Counted from the stretch's first letter, positions 35,630 through 45,110 are shown. The stretch is DNA of 64,000 bases from Nitrososphaerota archaeon (GCA_021323705.1 JAJPKL010000029.1:1-64000), one strand, 5' to 3'. A program made the numbers and translations. The notes: a model not told the origin generated them from the letters alone.

Positions 35630-36871
35630 ATGAGCCAGATTAAAGATCCAAGCCTAGCAGAAAAAGGAAAACTGTCACACGAATGGGCAAAAGATCACAT
35701 GAAGATTCTAACCAATACCGTTAATCGACTAAAAAAATCACAACCCTTGAAGGGAATAAGGCTTGGAGTATGCCTGCATATTACAAAAGAGACCTCCGTT
35801 CTAATGATGGGCGCAAAGGCATTGGGGGCAGAGGTGAGCGCATGTGGTGCAAACCCGCTCTCTACACAAGATGACATTGCGGCATTTCTTGCAGAAAATG
35901 GAATTCACATTTATGCTTGGGCAGGGCAGACTCCAGAAGAATACGACTGGTGCATAGAACAAATGCTCAGTCACAAACCACAAATTGTAACAGACGACGG
36001 CTCTGACTGTCACAGCAAAATTCATGGCAACAAAGAATTCTCTTCATGGCCTGTTTTTGGCGGAACAGAGGAAACTACTACCGGAGTTATACGACTAAAG
36101 GCTCTTGAGAAACAAAAGAAGCTAAAATATCCAGTAATTGCGGTAAACGACGCTTACACAAAACACATGTTTGATAACAGATATGGTACAGGGCAAAGTA
36201 CGATTGACGGCTATTTCAGATCAATGAATCTTCTCTTTGCAGGAAAAAGAGTTGTGGTGGCAGGTTATGGCTGGGTAGGGAGGGGTGTTGCATCAAGGGC
36301 GCACGGCCTTGGAGCCAAAGTATACGTTACAGAGGTAGACCCGGTGAGGGCACTTGAGGCGCACATGGACGGATATGAAGTCATGCCAATAGATGAAGCT
36401 GCAAAGATAGGAGATGTCTATATCACTGCTACCGGCCAGACTGGAGTGATAAGAAAGGAGCACATCTTAAAGATGAAAGACGGAGCTATACTTGGAAACG
36501 TTGGACACTTTGATGTCGAGGTGGACGCCAAGTTTCTTCTAAATGAATCTAAATCGGTAAGAGAGGTCAGGCCAAACCTAGATGAGTGCAAACTAAAAAA
36601 TGGAAAAAGAGTTTACTTGATTGGAAAAGGAAGGATTGCCAATCTTGTTGCAGCAGAAGGACACCCCCCTGAGGTCATGGCACAATCATTTTCAAACCAA
36701 CTGCTGTCAATGATCTACATTGCAAAGAATCACAAAAAGATAGGAAAAAGAGTGATTACAGTTCCTTCAGAAATTGACAAGCAAATTGCAATAGATGCTC
36801 TAGTTGCAATGAACGTCAAAATTGACAAGCCAACTCCTGCTCAGATAAAATATGCTCAGAGTTGGGCATAG
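35630..36871 (+). CDS. ahcY: S-adenosyl-L-homocysteine hydrolase
   Basis: Splits S-adenosylhomocysteine to homocysteine and adenosine with NAD+. The NAD-binding site is GKRVVVAGYGWVGRGVASRAHGLGAKVYV, and the substrate-binding residues are in HITKETSVLMMGAKALGAEVSACG, TDDGSD and VNDAYTKHMFDNRYGTGQS. Length (413 residues from ATG 35630) is typical for archaeal members. It is followed 31 bp later by metG, linking methionine recycling with methionine charging in one operon. Confidence 0.92.
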   Translation: MSQIKDPSLAEKGKLSHEWAKDHMKILTNTVNRLKKSQPLKGIRLGVCLHITKETSVLMMGAKALGAEVSACGANPLSTQDDIAAFLAENGIHIYAWAGQTPEEYDWCIEQMLSHKPQIVTDDGSDCHSKIHGNKEFSSWPVFGGTEETTTGVIRLKALEKQKKLKYPVIAVNDAYTKHMFDNRYGTGQSTIDGYFRSMNLLFAGKRVVVAGYGWVGRGVASRAHGLGAKVYVTEVDPVRALEAHMDGYEVMPIDEAAKIGDVYITATGQTGVIRKEHILKMKDGAILGNVGHFDVEVDAKFLLNESKSVREVRPNLDECKLKNGKRVYLIGKGRIANLVAAEGHPPEVMAQSFSNQLLSMIYIAKNHKKIGKRVITVPSEIDKQIAIDALVAMNVKIDKPTPAQIKYAQSWA

Positions 36872-36901
36872 CTTAAATCCAGTGCACCCAGTACCAAAAT
36901 A

Positions 36902-38548
36902 ATGAAACGGGCAATTATTACAAGTGCGCTGCCATACGCTAACGGCGAGATACACCTTGGTCATGTTGCCTCGACTTATTTGCCTGCTGATATTACAACA
37001 AGATTCCTAAAGATGGCTGGAACTGAGGCGTATTACATATGTGCCTCAGATGACTATGGGACGCCAATTCTAATTCAAGCCGAGAAGGAAAAAATGACTC
37101 CGGAAGAATATGTGAAAATTTGGAACAAAAGAGATTATGAGGATTTTACCGCATTTGGTATAGGGTTTGATTTTTTCTACAGGACAAGCTCGCCTGAAAA
37201 CGTTGTCTTTGTACAGGACACGTTCAAAAAGTTAATGGAAAATGGCCACATTTACGAGCAAGAGATAATCCAGTTTTACTGCAAGTTTGACAAGAAATTT
37301 TTGCCAGACAGATACGTTGTAGGGAGATGCCCATACTGCAAGGCAGAAGAGCAGTACTCTGATCTGTGTGAAAAATGCGGCAGAGTTCCTCAAGAAATAG
37401 AAGATCCCAAATGTTCGATTTGCAAGAATCCTCCCACAAAAGAAAAGACCAAGCATTACTTTTTCAAACTAAAAAACTTTGTAAATGAGCTAAACCAATG
37501 GCTTGAAGCAGACTCGCATCTGCAAAAGGACGTAAAAAAATATGTCCAGAACTGGATAAAAGATGGGCTTGTGGACTGGGACATAACACGCGACATCACG
37601 TGGGGGGTGCCAATACCACTTGAAGAAGCAAAAGGCCAAGTATTCTATGGATGGTTTGACAACCATCTTGCCTACATCTCCTCTGCACTGAAATTTCTTG
37701 ACAGCAAGGGGATAAACGGAAAGGAATTTTGGAACTCGTCAGATATCTACCATTTTATTGGAAAAGACATTGTATATCACCACTATCTTTTCTTGCCTGC
37801 TATGAGATTTGGAATAAAAAAAGAATACAAGCTTCCTGATTACATCCCGACAAGAGGACATCTCATGTTGCAATCAAAGAAGATCTCAAAGAGTAGAAAT
37901 TGGTATATTGGTCTCAAAGACTTTCTACAAAACTATCCTGCAGACTATCTGAGATTTTATCTTACAATGATTACGCCCTACAGCCAAGACGACCTAAATT
38001 TTGACTGGGACGAGTTTGCAGCAAGGATAAACTCTGAACTTATCGGCAATATTGGAAATTTTGTCAATAGGGCGCTTGGATTTACAAAGAAAAGTACTGG
38101 AGGGATAATACCTTCTGCAGACAACCTTGATCCTGCAGACTTGGAGGCACAAGGCAAGATAAAAAATCTAGCAGGTGAGATTACGCCGCTCATGGAAGAA
38201 AACCATCTTGATAGGGCGCTCAAAAAGATATTGGAATTTTCAGCACACTTTAATCAATATTTTCAAAAAAAAGAGCCATGGAAGGGCGGTCCGGGTACGA
38301 ACAACTGCATATTCATTTCGGTAAACGCAGTGCATTCGATTGCCGTATCTCTCTTTCCGTTTTTGCCTGAATCGTCACAGAAAATATGGTCACAGCTCGG
38401 CCTTAGCGGAAAGGTATCAGAACAGAAATGGAGTTCAATGTCTGATCTCCTTGTGCAAAAGGGGCATACACTTGGTGAACCCTCACCACTTTTCAAGAAA
38501 GTGGAAGCGGCAGATATTCAAGCTCACAAGTCAAAGCTTGGTCAATAA
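36902..38548 (+). CDS. metG: Methionyl-tRNA synthetase
   Basis: A class I synthetase of 548 residues with the HIGH region (YANGEIHLGHVAS), a four-knuckle zinc site (CPYCKAEEQYSDLCEKCG and CSICKNPP), and a KMSKS-type motif (KKISKSRNW). The separate C-terminal tRNA-binding domain of some bacteria is not present. ATG 36902 is in a good context. The stop overlaps the ATG of the MFS gene by one base (TAATG). Confidence 0.93.
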   Translation: MKRAIITSALPYANGEIHLGHVASTYLPADITTRFLKMAGTEAYYICASDDYGTPILIQAEKEKMTPEEYVKIWNKRDYEDFTAFGIGFDFFYRTSSPENVVFVQDTFKKLMENGHIYEQEIIQFYCKFDKKFLPDRYVVGRCPYCKAEEQYSDLCEKCGRVPQEIEDPKCSICKNPPTKEKTKHYFFKLKNFVNELNQWLEADSHLQKDVKKYVQNWIKDGLVDWDITRDITWGVPIPLEEAKGQVFYGWFDNHLAYISSALKFLDSKGINGKEFWNSSDIYHFIGKDIVYHHYLFLPAMRFGIKKEYKLPDYIPTRGHLMLQSKKISKSRNWYIGLKDFLQNYPADYLRFYLTMITPYSQDDLNFDWDEFAARINSELIGNIGNFVNRALGFTKKSTGGIIPSADNLDPADLEAQGKIKNLAGEITPLMEENHLDRALKKILEFSAHFNQYFQKKEPWKGGPGTNNCIFISVNAVHSIAVSLFPFLPESSQKIWSQLGLSGKVSEQKWSSMSDLLVQKGHTLGEPSPLFKKVEAADIQAHKSKLGQ

Positions 38549-39774
38549 TGGTGCTAAACTGGATATCAAAAGATGGGAAGCTCATACTTGGGGCAAGGAT
38601 TGTTAGAACGTTTTCTTATGGTTTTCTAAGCGTAGTTTTAGCAATTTATCTTAGCCTGCTTGGATTCAACGAGATCTTAATTGGAGTTGTGTTAACTGCA
38701 ACACTAGTAAACGGAATAATCTTCAATTTGGTTTCAAGTGCATATGCTGATAAGATAGGACGAAAAAAGTTTCTTATTCTTTATGCGATATTGATGATAG
38801 TTTCTGCTGCAATATTTTTTGTAACGAATAATTACGTGGCGCTAATAGTTGCGGCACTTGTTGGCACAATAAATGTGACAGGGTCAGAGGTAGGGGCGTT
38901 CTTATCGCTTGAACAGGCAATCTTGCCTCAGACTATAAATGATGAAAAAAAACGCACCTCTATTTTTGCCATATATAACATGGTAGGAACCTTTGCCATG
39001 TCTGGAGGAGTCCTACTTTCTGGACTGCCTCATCTCATGTCACTGCAGTTTGGACTAGATAAGATTGAAGCAATCAAAGTTCTTTTTCTTGCATATGCCG
39101 CATGTGCGCTGGCTGTTTTAGCAATATACCTTGTATTGTCACCCAAGATTGAGACCAGAGATAAGAAAGAAAACATCCCTACAATACGTCGTAACATTAC
39201 GCCCGAGTCTCGCAGTATAATTGCAAAGATGTCATCGCTTTTTGCAGTTGATTCCTTTGCAGGAGGATTTGTAATACAAAGTATAGTTTCATTTTGGTTC
39301 TACACCAAGTTTGGAGCAGACTTGAGCACCATCTCTTACATATTTACAGCCGCAGGCGTGCTTACTGCATTATCATATCTATTGGCAAGTAAGGCCGCAT
39401 CAAGGATTGGACTTGTTAATACGATGGTGTGGACCCACATTCCGTCTAATGTCTTTTTGATACTTGTTGCCTTTGCACCAACATTCCCACTTGCTATTGG
39501 GTTGTATCTTGCAAGAATGAGCATATCTCAAATGGATGTTCCAACCCGTCAGTCATATCTTATGGCTGTGGTAAAAGAAAATGAACGTGTTGCAGCTGCT
39601 GGGATTACAAATACTTCAAGAAACATTGCTCAGGCAGTAAGCCCGTCAATTGCTGGTGCCATACTGGGGCAGATCTTGGTTGCCCCTTTTGTAATTGGAG
39701 GCGTGCTAAAGCTTGCATACGACGTAGCCCTCTTCATAAATTTTAGAAAGATAAAGCCACCCGAAGAACTCTAG
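38548..39774 (+). CDS. Major facilitator superfamily transporter
   Basis: A 408-residue polytopic membrane protein with about 12 hydrophobic helices. MFS signatures are in the loop after helix 2 (SSAYADKIGRKKFL) and the paired Arg residues after helix 8 (ASKAASRIGL). The substrate is not predictable; a role in methionine or nucleoside export is only suggested by its operon with ahcY-metG. The stop overlaps that of the convergent dehydrogenase gene (CTAG). Confidence 0.82.
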   Translation: MVLNWISKDGKLILGARIVRTFSYGFLSVVLAIYLSLLGFNEILIGVVLTATLVNGIIFNLVSSAYADKIGRKKFLILYAILMIVSAAIFFVTNNYVALIVAALVGTINVTGSEVGAFLSLEQAILPQTINDEKKRTSIFAIYNMVGTFAMSGGVLLSGLPHLMSLQFGLDKIEAIKVLFLAYAACALAVLAIYLVLSPKIETRDKKENIPTIRRNITPESRSIIAKMSSLFAVDSFAGGFVIQSIVSFWFYTKFGADLSTISYIFTAAGVLTALSYLLASKAASRIGLVNTMVWTHIPSNVFLILVAFAPTFPLAIGLYLARMSISQMDVPTRQSYLMAVVKENERVAAAGITNTSRNIAQAVSPSIAGAILGQILVAPFVIGGVLKLAYDVALFINFRKIKPPEEL

Positions 39775-40649
39775 GTGTCTGATTTGGTAACTTTTTCAAG
39801 ATATGCCATTATTCCGGTATAATCTATTTGGCCAAACCCCTCCTTGACCGCGCCCTGGTACAATTCGTTTGCAAGCCTTGCAACGGGCAGGTTTGCACCA
39901 AACTCTTTGGCAGTATAGTTTATCTCATCGAGGTCTTTTTGCATTACATTCAGAAAGAAACTTGGCTCAAAGACCCCTTTTGCCATCTTTGGTCCCTTGA
40001 GGAGGCTCATTCCTGTCTTAAAATAGGTCGAGTTTAGAACCTCAAGGAAAAGAAGCGGATCAAGTCCGGACTTTTTTGCAAGTATGATTCCTTCTGATAT
40101 TGCCAAAGCCAGGACTGAGATCTGCAAATTCATTGCAAGCTTCATGGCATCGGCGGCACCATTGCTGCCAAGATAAAATGTTCTCTCACCTATTGAGTCA
40201 AAAACTGGCCTGCATCTCTCATATGCTTCTTTACTCCCTCCTACCATGACTACAAGCTGTCCCTTTTCTGCAAGTGACGGGCCGCCCATCACAGGGCTGT
40301 CTATCATAGTAATACCGGATTGCTCATATTTTTTAGCAATTTTTCTTGAGGCAATTGGATTGATGGTGCTCATGTCTGCCACAACAAGTCCATCATGTTT
40401 GCCGTCCACTATGCCGTCTTTACCAAATGATACTGACTCGACTGCTCCTGAATCTTTTACAATTGTTATTACAAGATCAGATTTTTCTGCCACTTTTCTT
40501 GGAGACTCGACTACATCTGCACCCAATTTTCTAAGAGGATCTGTCTTTTCTTTTGTTCTGTTGTATACTGTTACCTTGTGGCCTGTATTGAGAAGACGAG
40601 TTGCAACAGATTTGCCAAGTAATCCTGTTCCAATAATTCCAACATTCAT
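39771..40649 (-). CDS. 3-hydroxyisobutyrate/6-phosphogluconate dehydrogenase-family NAD(P)-oxidoreductase
   Basis: A 292-residue beta-hydroxyacid dehydrogenase. It has the N-terminal Rossmann motif GIIGTGLLGKSVATRLLNTGHKVTVYNRT, the DSPVMGGPSLAEKGQLVVMVGG substrate segment, and the catalytic-Lys region (NGAADAMKLAMNLQIS). Family members reduce semialdehydes such as succinic or glyoxylic semialdehyde, which could fit central carbon metabolism, but the substrate is not fixed by sequence. The start is ATG 40649. Confidence 0.85.
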   Translation of the reverse strand: MNVGIIGTGLLGKSVATRLLNTGHKVTVYNRTKEKTDPLRKLGADVVESPRKVAEKSDLVITIVKDSGAVESVSFGKDGIVDGKHDGLVVADMSTINPIASRKIAKKYEQSGITMIDSPVMGGPSLAEKGQLVVMVGGSKEAYERCRPVFDSIGERTFYLGSNGAADAMKLAMNLQISVLALAISEGIILAKKSGLDPLLFLEVLNSTYFKTGMSLLKGPKMAKGVFEPSFFLNVMQKDLDEINYTAKEFGANLPVARLANELYQGAVKEGFGQIDYTGIMAYLEKVTKSDT

Positions 40650-40693
40650 GATATACTGAATTTTTTTGATGTATTTTTCTCTATTGTATAATT

Positions 40694-41218
40694 TTAGGCA
40701 ACAAGTGCTTTGAATCGTTCGTCATCATGCAAGATATCAAAATCCTTGTCCTTGCTTGCGTTGGTGGCAAACTCTGGATTGAGAACCACTGCACGCTCAA
40801 GCAGTGCAAGAGATTCTTCGGTCTTTTTTTGAAGCGCTTTGCTACATGCCTTGTGGTACAACACATTTGCATTTTGTGGTTCTTGTGATAGGATGCCATC
40901 ATAGCATGAAATTGCCTCGTCATATCTCTGAAGATAATGTAATGCAAGCCCCTTGTTTAAAAGAGACACCGCGTGGTTTGGTCTTGTCTTTAAAATCATA
41001 TCGTAGACCTTGATTGCTTCTTCATACTTGCCAAGCTTCCCTAGTGCATTTCCCTTGTTAAATAGGGCATTTGTGTGAGTAGGTTCTACCATGAGAACAC
41101 GGTCAAAGTAAAATATTGCATCCTTTGGCTTGCCACGCTTTGCGTGCCCAAGGCCAATGCTATACAGATATTCCAGGCTTGTCTCTTCGTCATCTGAGGA
41201 AAAACTAATTCCTTTCAC
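40694..41218 (-). CDS. Tetratricopeptide repeat (TPR) protein
   Basis: A 174-residue protein with about four TPR units of 34 residues (for example 'LYSIGLGHAKRGKPKDAIFYFDRVLMVEPTHTNA' type). TPRs mediate protein contacts. The C-terminus (FATNASKDKDFDILHDDERFKAL) resembles the end of many archaeal TPR proteins. The start is GTG 41218. A divergent zinc-ribbon gene lies upstream. Confidence 0.72.
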   Translation of the reverse strand: MKGISFSSDDEETSLEYLYSIGLGHAKRGKPKDAIFYFDRVLMVEPTHTNALFNKGNALGKLGKYEEAIKVYDMILKTRPNHAVSLLNKGLALHYLQRYDEAISCYDGILSQEPQNANVLYHKACSKALQKKTEESLALLERAVVLNPEFATNASKDKDFDILHDDERFKALVA

Positions 41219-41300
41219 AGTAATCTGTACTGTTATCTATTTGATAAACGCTATCGTATCAAACAGACTGATAAGGAACCGTGTATCTCTAGAATATGTT

Positions 41301-41420
41301 ATGGAGAAGCTACGCGCATGTCCCATATGCCCTAACTGCGGTTCAAAAAAATTTGACAGGATAAAGACCGAAGGAACAGTTGTTAGGTGCGTAAAATGTG
41401 GCAGAGAAATGTCAATTTGA
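41301..41420 (+). CDS. 39-residue zinc-ribbon microprotein
   Basis: The last part of a longer frame encodes MEKLRACPICPNCGSKK, then VRCVKCGREMSI. This is a single zinc ribbon with CPNC...CVKC ligands plus one additional Cys. ATG 41301 gives a complete protein; the upstream in-frame part (from 41130) is antisense to the TPR gene and unlikely to be translated. Such small zinc-ribbon proteins are common in thaumarchaea. Confidence 0.55.
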   Translation: MEKLRACPICPNCGSKKFDRIKTEGTVVRCVKCGREMSI

Positions 41421-41480
41421 TCTTTTAATGTTTTGATAATGTGCGGCTTTAGGAATATCTGAACTAGACTACAGAAATAT

Positions 41481-41699
41481 CTACTGTGTGGAATCAGAGC
41501 TGAGAAACTCGCTATTTTCTTTTTCAAACAACTCTGATTTTTCTTTTACCTGCTTTACTGCAATATACAGTCGAAGTAACAATTCCTTGCTTGGGTTGGT
41601 GGCTTCTAAAAGGCGTCTGTCAATACCGTATTCTTCCATCACATGCCACATCTCATCTGTTGTTATCTCTGAACTCAACTTGCTCTCAATTGAATCCAT
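41481..41699 (-). CDS. Hypothetical small acidic protein
   Basis: A 72-residue, Glu/Ser-rich, mostly helical protein (MDSIESKLSSEITTDEMWHVM...). No family recognised. It is not fully certain as a gene; ATG 41699 is the first start, with AT-rich DNA upstream. It is convergent with the zinc-ribbon gene. Confidence 0.45.
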   Translation of the reverse strand: MDSIESKLSSEITTDEMWHVMEEYGIDRRLLEATNPSKELLLRLYIAVKQVKEKSELFEKENSEFLSSDSTQ

Positions 41700-41872
41700 G
41701 ATTAATTGTATTTAAAAATTTTCAATAGCTAAAAAAATCAGCAAATTTTTTTACAAAGCAAACTTTTCACCAAAATTGGATAATTGCAAATAACTGTCCT
41801 ACTATTTTTTAATATGTTGGTCGAAATTTATATTTCTTAAAATTTTGAATTATTATTAAATTAAAACAAGAG

Positions 41873-42292
41873 TTAATTGAAAAATTTTAACTGGCTTGCA
41901 TTTGACTTGGCTAACAATTCTTTAACTACCTTCATTATGTCATTTATATCAAATGGCTTGTAGACCACCGCTGAAGCTTGTAACTGCTCTAGTCTTTCAG
42001 CCGTGGTAGGAGCAACATCTGATGTTACCATTATTACGATCGCGGAGGGGTTTGCCTCCCTAATCTTTTCCAATGCATATATGCCGTCCCCATCTGGCAT
42101 CACCACATCCAAAAAGACAATCTGTGGCTTATGCTCTGCATACAACCTGACCGCTTCTTTTCCGTTGCTTGCCTTACCGATGACGTCAAAATTTTTCAGC
42201 TTTAAAAGCTCGCTAAACAGCGTGAGAATGTCGTGGTTGTCATCTGCTACTAGTACTCGTATCTTCTCCTTTTGCCCCAATAAAACACACAC
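41873..42292 (-). CDS. Response regulator receiver (CheY-like) protein
   Basis: Single receiver domain: acidic pair Asp in VLVADDNHDIL, phosphoacceptor Asp in IVFLDVVMPDGDG, Thr/Ser in VMVTSDVA and Lys in VYKPFD. No output domain, so it probably acts by protein contact. Translation may start at GTG 42292 or, more likely, at TTG 42280, because a TATA-like CTTAAATA lies near 42303-42311, about 27 bp upstream of that TTG. No kinase gene is next to it. Confidence 0.82.
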   Translation of the reverse strand: MCVLLGQKEKIRVLVADDNHDILTLFSELLKLKNFDVIGKASNGKEAVRLYAEHKPQIVFLDVVMPDGDGIYALEKIREANPSAIVIMVTSDVAPTTAERLEQLQASAVVYKPFDINDIMKVVKELLAKSNASQLKFFN

Positions 42293-42643
42293 GATTAATT
42301 TCCTATTTAAGGTATCTTTTGATTTATAATTTCATTTTTATGGAAATGGTGTCAAAAATGGAAAGTTTCTTCATTTAGCCGGAAATGGTATCCTGTACTG
42401 TACCTGTTTGGAGCGCCATACTTGTACTGTACATGACAATGTAACTGTTATTTGTACCTGATTATTTACTATTCCAGGTTTCTGTTATATCCCTTCAATG
42501 GTAGTTGATGGGCAATAAAACGACAAAATATGGTGAATTCTTCAAAAAACCTCTTATCTTGTTTTGCTGAAATGCCATCCGCACGTCTTAAAAATGTGCT
42601 AGAATCTAGGTTTTTATTTCCATAGTCTTTAAAGGCCAAGCAT
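42293..42643. other. Intergenic region with short direct repeats upstream of ilvC
   Basis: A ~350 bp gap between the divergent response regulator and ilvC genes. It contains TGTACTGTACCTG at 42394-42406 and TGTACTGTACATG at 42423-42435 (one mismatch, 29 bp apart). GGAAATGGTGTC at 42342-42353 and GGAAATGGTATC at 42381-42392 form another pair. A TATA-like TTTTTATT near 42611-42618 precedes ilvC by about 30 bp. I see no gene. Confidence 0.6.
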
Positions 42644-43642
42644 ATGGCAAGAAGCTGGAAAGACTCTGATGTAAAATTAGACACTATAAGAAACGAGACT
42701 GTAGCAGTGATCGGTTATGGCATACAAGGGAATGCCCAGGCAAACAACCTCAAAGATTCTGGCCTTAATGTCACTGTAGGTGTCAACGAGTCTGGCTCTA
42801 GCTGGAAGAAGGCAAAGGCGGACGGCCTTGAGGTAATGTCAGTCCAAGATGCGTGCAAAAAAGCAGACATCATCCATGTCTTGATTCCTGACATGGTCCA
42901 AGCCCAAGTCTACAAAGATGAAATTGCACCACATTTGAAAACTGGAAAAGCACTTTCATTTTCACATGCAGCCGCAATACACTGGGGTTGGATTGTACCG
43001 CCAAAAGATGTTGATGTAATAATGGTGGCGCCAAAAGGGCCTGGCTCCAAAGTAAGAGAGACATATCAACAAGGATTTGGAACTCCATCAATTGTTGCAG
43101 TTTATCAGGATTATACAAAAAGAGCATGGGACAGGACACTTGCTATTGCAAAGGGAATAGGCAGCACTAGGGCAGGAGTAATCGAAACAACCTTCAAGGA
43201 AGAAGTTGAGACTGATTGGTTTGGTGAACAAGTGGACCTGTGTGGAGGTTCTGCATCAATGATAATGAACGCATTTGAAACGCTGGTGGAGGCAGGATAC
43301 CAGCCTGAGATTGCCTACTTTGAAGTGTTGCATGAACTCAAACTGATTGTGGACATGATCCAGAGATACGGAATAGCTGGAATGTATAGGCGAGTGAGCG
43401 AGACTGCAAGATATGGCGGTTTGACACGAGGCCCAATGGTCATGGACAAAGACGTCAAGGATAAAATGAAAAAAGCCCTGAAGATGATCCAAGATGGGAC
43501 ATTCAACCAAGAATGGACAAGCGACTATAGGAAAAACGGCAAAAATGCGTTTGACAGGCACATGAAAGTAATCGAGTCACATCAGATAGAGCAAGTGGGA
43601 AAGAAAATGCGCCAAATGATGTGGCCGGATTCTACTGAATAA
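42644..43642 (+). CDS. ilvC: Ketol-acid reductoisomerase
   Basis: Makes 2,3-dihydroxy-isovalerate (and -methylvalerate) in branched-chain amino acid synthesis. Length 332 is typical of class I. Markers are the N-terminal Rossmann site (AVIGYGIQGNAQANNLKDSG), VIMVAPKGPGSKVRETYQQG, EEVETDWFGEQVDLCGG, and the C-terminal EVLHELKLIVDMIQRYG with metal-binding Glu and Asp. It converges on the B12-subunit gene with a 4 bp gap. Confidence 0.95.
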   Translation: MARSWKDSDVKLDTIRNETVAVIGYGIQGNAQANNLKDSGLNVTVGVNESGSSWKKAKADGLEVMSVQDACKKADIIHVLIPDMVQAQVYKDEIAPHLKTGKALSFSHAAAIHWGWIVPPKDVDVIMVAPKGPGSKVRETYQQGFGTPSIVAVYQDYTKRAWDRTLAIAKGIGSTRAGVIETTFKEEVETDWFGEQVDLCGGSASMIMNAFETLVEAGYQPEIAYFEVLHELKLIVDMIQRYGIAGMYRRVSETARYGGLTRGPMVMDKDVKDKMKKALKMIQDGTFNQEWTSDYRKNGKNAFDRHMKVIESHQIEQVGKKMRQMMWPDSTE

Positions 43643-43646
43643 TCTG

Positions 43647-44069
43647 CTAATTTTTCTTGAACTTTGACAGGTTTGACTGAATAAAGTCAATTATGGTAGG
43701 CAGTGGTGTGCCAGGACCAAAGTTTCCAAGCACTCCAGATTTTTCAAGCTCTGCTTTATCATCATGTGGAATGACTCCTCCGCCTATTACTAGAACATCG
43801 TTGATGCCTTTTTCTTTGAGCGCCTTTACTACCCGTGGAAACAGTGTAAGATGTGCCCCGTTTAGAAGGCTCAGGGCTATGACATCGACATCTTCATCTT
43901 CTGCAATCTGTGCCACTCTTTCTGGCGTAGCAAATAGCCCTGAATAAATGACTTCCATCCCAGCATCTCTAAAAGCTCGACACAGCACTAGGGCTCCTCT
44001 GTCATGACCGTCTAGCCCAAGTTTTGATACCAAGATTCGTATGCGCTTTGTCTGGGCTTTTTGCGACAT
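43647..44069 (-). CDS. Methylmalonyl-CoA mutase B12-binding (small) subunit
   Basis: A 140-residue cobalamin-binding domain with the signature KLGLDGHDRGALVL (DxHxxG) and later SxL and GG motifs (ALSLLNGAH, VIGGGVIP). It partners with the large mutase subunit encoded at 45111. It is on the opposite strand from the other module genes, divergent with about 120 bp between. A TTTTAAGA-like TATA element lies about 25 bp upstream of ATG 44069. It acts in succinyl-CoA/methylmalonyl-CoA conversion in the 3HP/4HB cycle. Confidence 0.9.
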   Translation of the reverse strand: MSQKAQTKRIRILVSKLGLDGHDRGALVLCRAFRDAGMEVIYSGLFATPERVAQIAEDEDVDVIALSLLNGAHLTLFPRVVKALKEKGINDVLVIGGGVIPHDDKAELEKSGVLGNFGPGTPLPTIIDFIQSNLSKFKKN

Positions 44070-44191
44070 AATTTTCAGAGTGTGGGGCGGGTCTTAAAAT
44101 CTTTATTGGAAAACACTTGAGGTCACAACGCATTGCTTTGGGTGCTCTTTCAACAAGATTTTATTGTAGATGTGATACGTCATTGTTCTAG

Positions 44192-45106
44192 ATGGATTTA
44201 GTAAAAGACCTCAAGCAAGGAAAAAGACGAGCCATTGCACGGGCCATATCGATGGTTGAAAACGATGAGAAAGGATCTAGAGATTTGATTAAAAAAATAT
44301 TCAAGACATCTGGCAAGTCAGTTACCATTGGTATAACAGGTCCTGCAGGAGCAGGAAAGAGCACTTTGATTAACAGGACAAGTATCGAGCTCAATAAACT
44401 TGGATACAAAACCGCAGTCCTTGCAATAGATCCGACAAGTCATATCACAGGAGGAGCAATTTTGGGCGACCGAGTGAGAATGACCGAGTCAACTGATTCT
44501 GGTACCTACATACGCAGTATGGCCTCACGAGGTGCGACAGGTGCCGTATCGATGGCACTGCGAAACAGCATAAGGATTTTAGAATATGCTGGGTTTGATC
44601 CAATACTGGTAGAAAGTGTGGGGGCAGGACAGACCGAAGTTGACATCTCAAAAGTAGTTGACCTTACTGTAGTAGTGTTTAATCCAAACACTGGTGACAA
44701 CATTCAAACAATAAAGGCAGGGCTGACAGAAATTGGAGATATTTATCTTATAAACAAGAGCGACCTTCCGGGCGCAAACCAACTCTTTGATTCGGTTCGG
44801 GACTTTATTGGCATGTCGGAAAAAAACCCAACAGTCATGATGACCTCAACCAAGTCAAACAAGGGAATAGTGGAATTTGCAAAGAAACTTGGAGAACTCG
44901 TGGAGTCAAGGAAAAAATCAAAGAAAGAAAAGGAAGAGTCTAGGCTTGACGCAGAGCTTCGGGATATTATTTTAAATAATGTCAAAAATAAAGTGAGCAA
45001 CATGCTTGATTCAAGTGCAACTTATGCTAAATATCTAAAGAAGGTACAGCAAAAGACGCTTGATCCATTTGAGGCAGGGGACAAAATATCAAAATTGCTA
45101 AAGTGA
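44192..45106 (+). CDS. meaB: MeaB/ArgK-family GTPase, mutase chaperone
   Basis: A G3E P-loop GTPase of 304 residues with Walker A GPAGAGKSTLIN, DPTSHITGGAILGDRVRM, VGAGQTEVD and NKSD-type (INKSDLPGANQ) motifs. It protects and reloads methylmalonyl-CoA mutase with B12. It is placed directly upstream of the mutase large subunit (4 bp spacing), as usual for the family. Confidence 0.92.
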   Translation: MDLVKDLKQGKRRAIARAISMVENDEKGSRDLIKKIFKTSGKSVTIGITGPAGAGKSTLINRTSIELNKLGYKTAVLAIDPTSHITGGAILGDRVRMTESTDSGTYIRSMASRGATGAVSMALRNSIRILEYAGFDPILVESVGAGQTEVDISKVVDLTVVVFNPNTGDNIQTIKAGLTEIGDIYLINKSDLPGANQLFDSVRDFIGMSEKNPTVMMTSTKSNKGIVEFAKKLGELVESRKKSKKEKEESRLDAELRDIILNNVKNKVSNMLDSSATYAKYLKKVQQKTLDPFEAGDKISKLLK

Positions 45107-45110
45107 TGCT

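Noticed and set aside
42469-42684. 71-codon minus-strand frame at the ilvC start
   Set aside because: It overlaps the first 40 bases of ilvC and its promoter, and the translation shows no domain.
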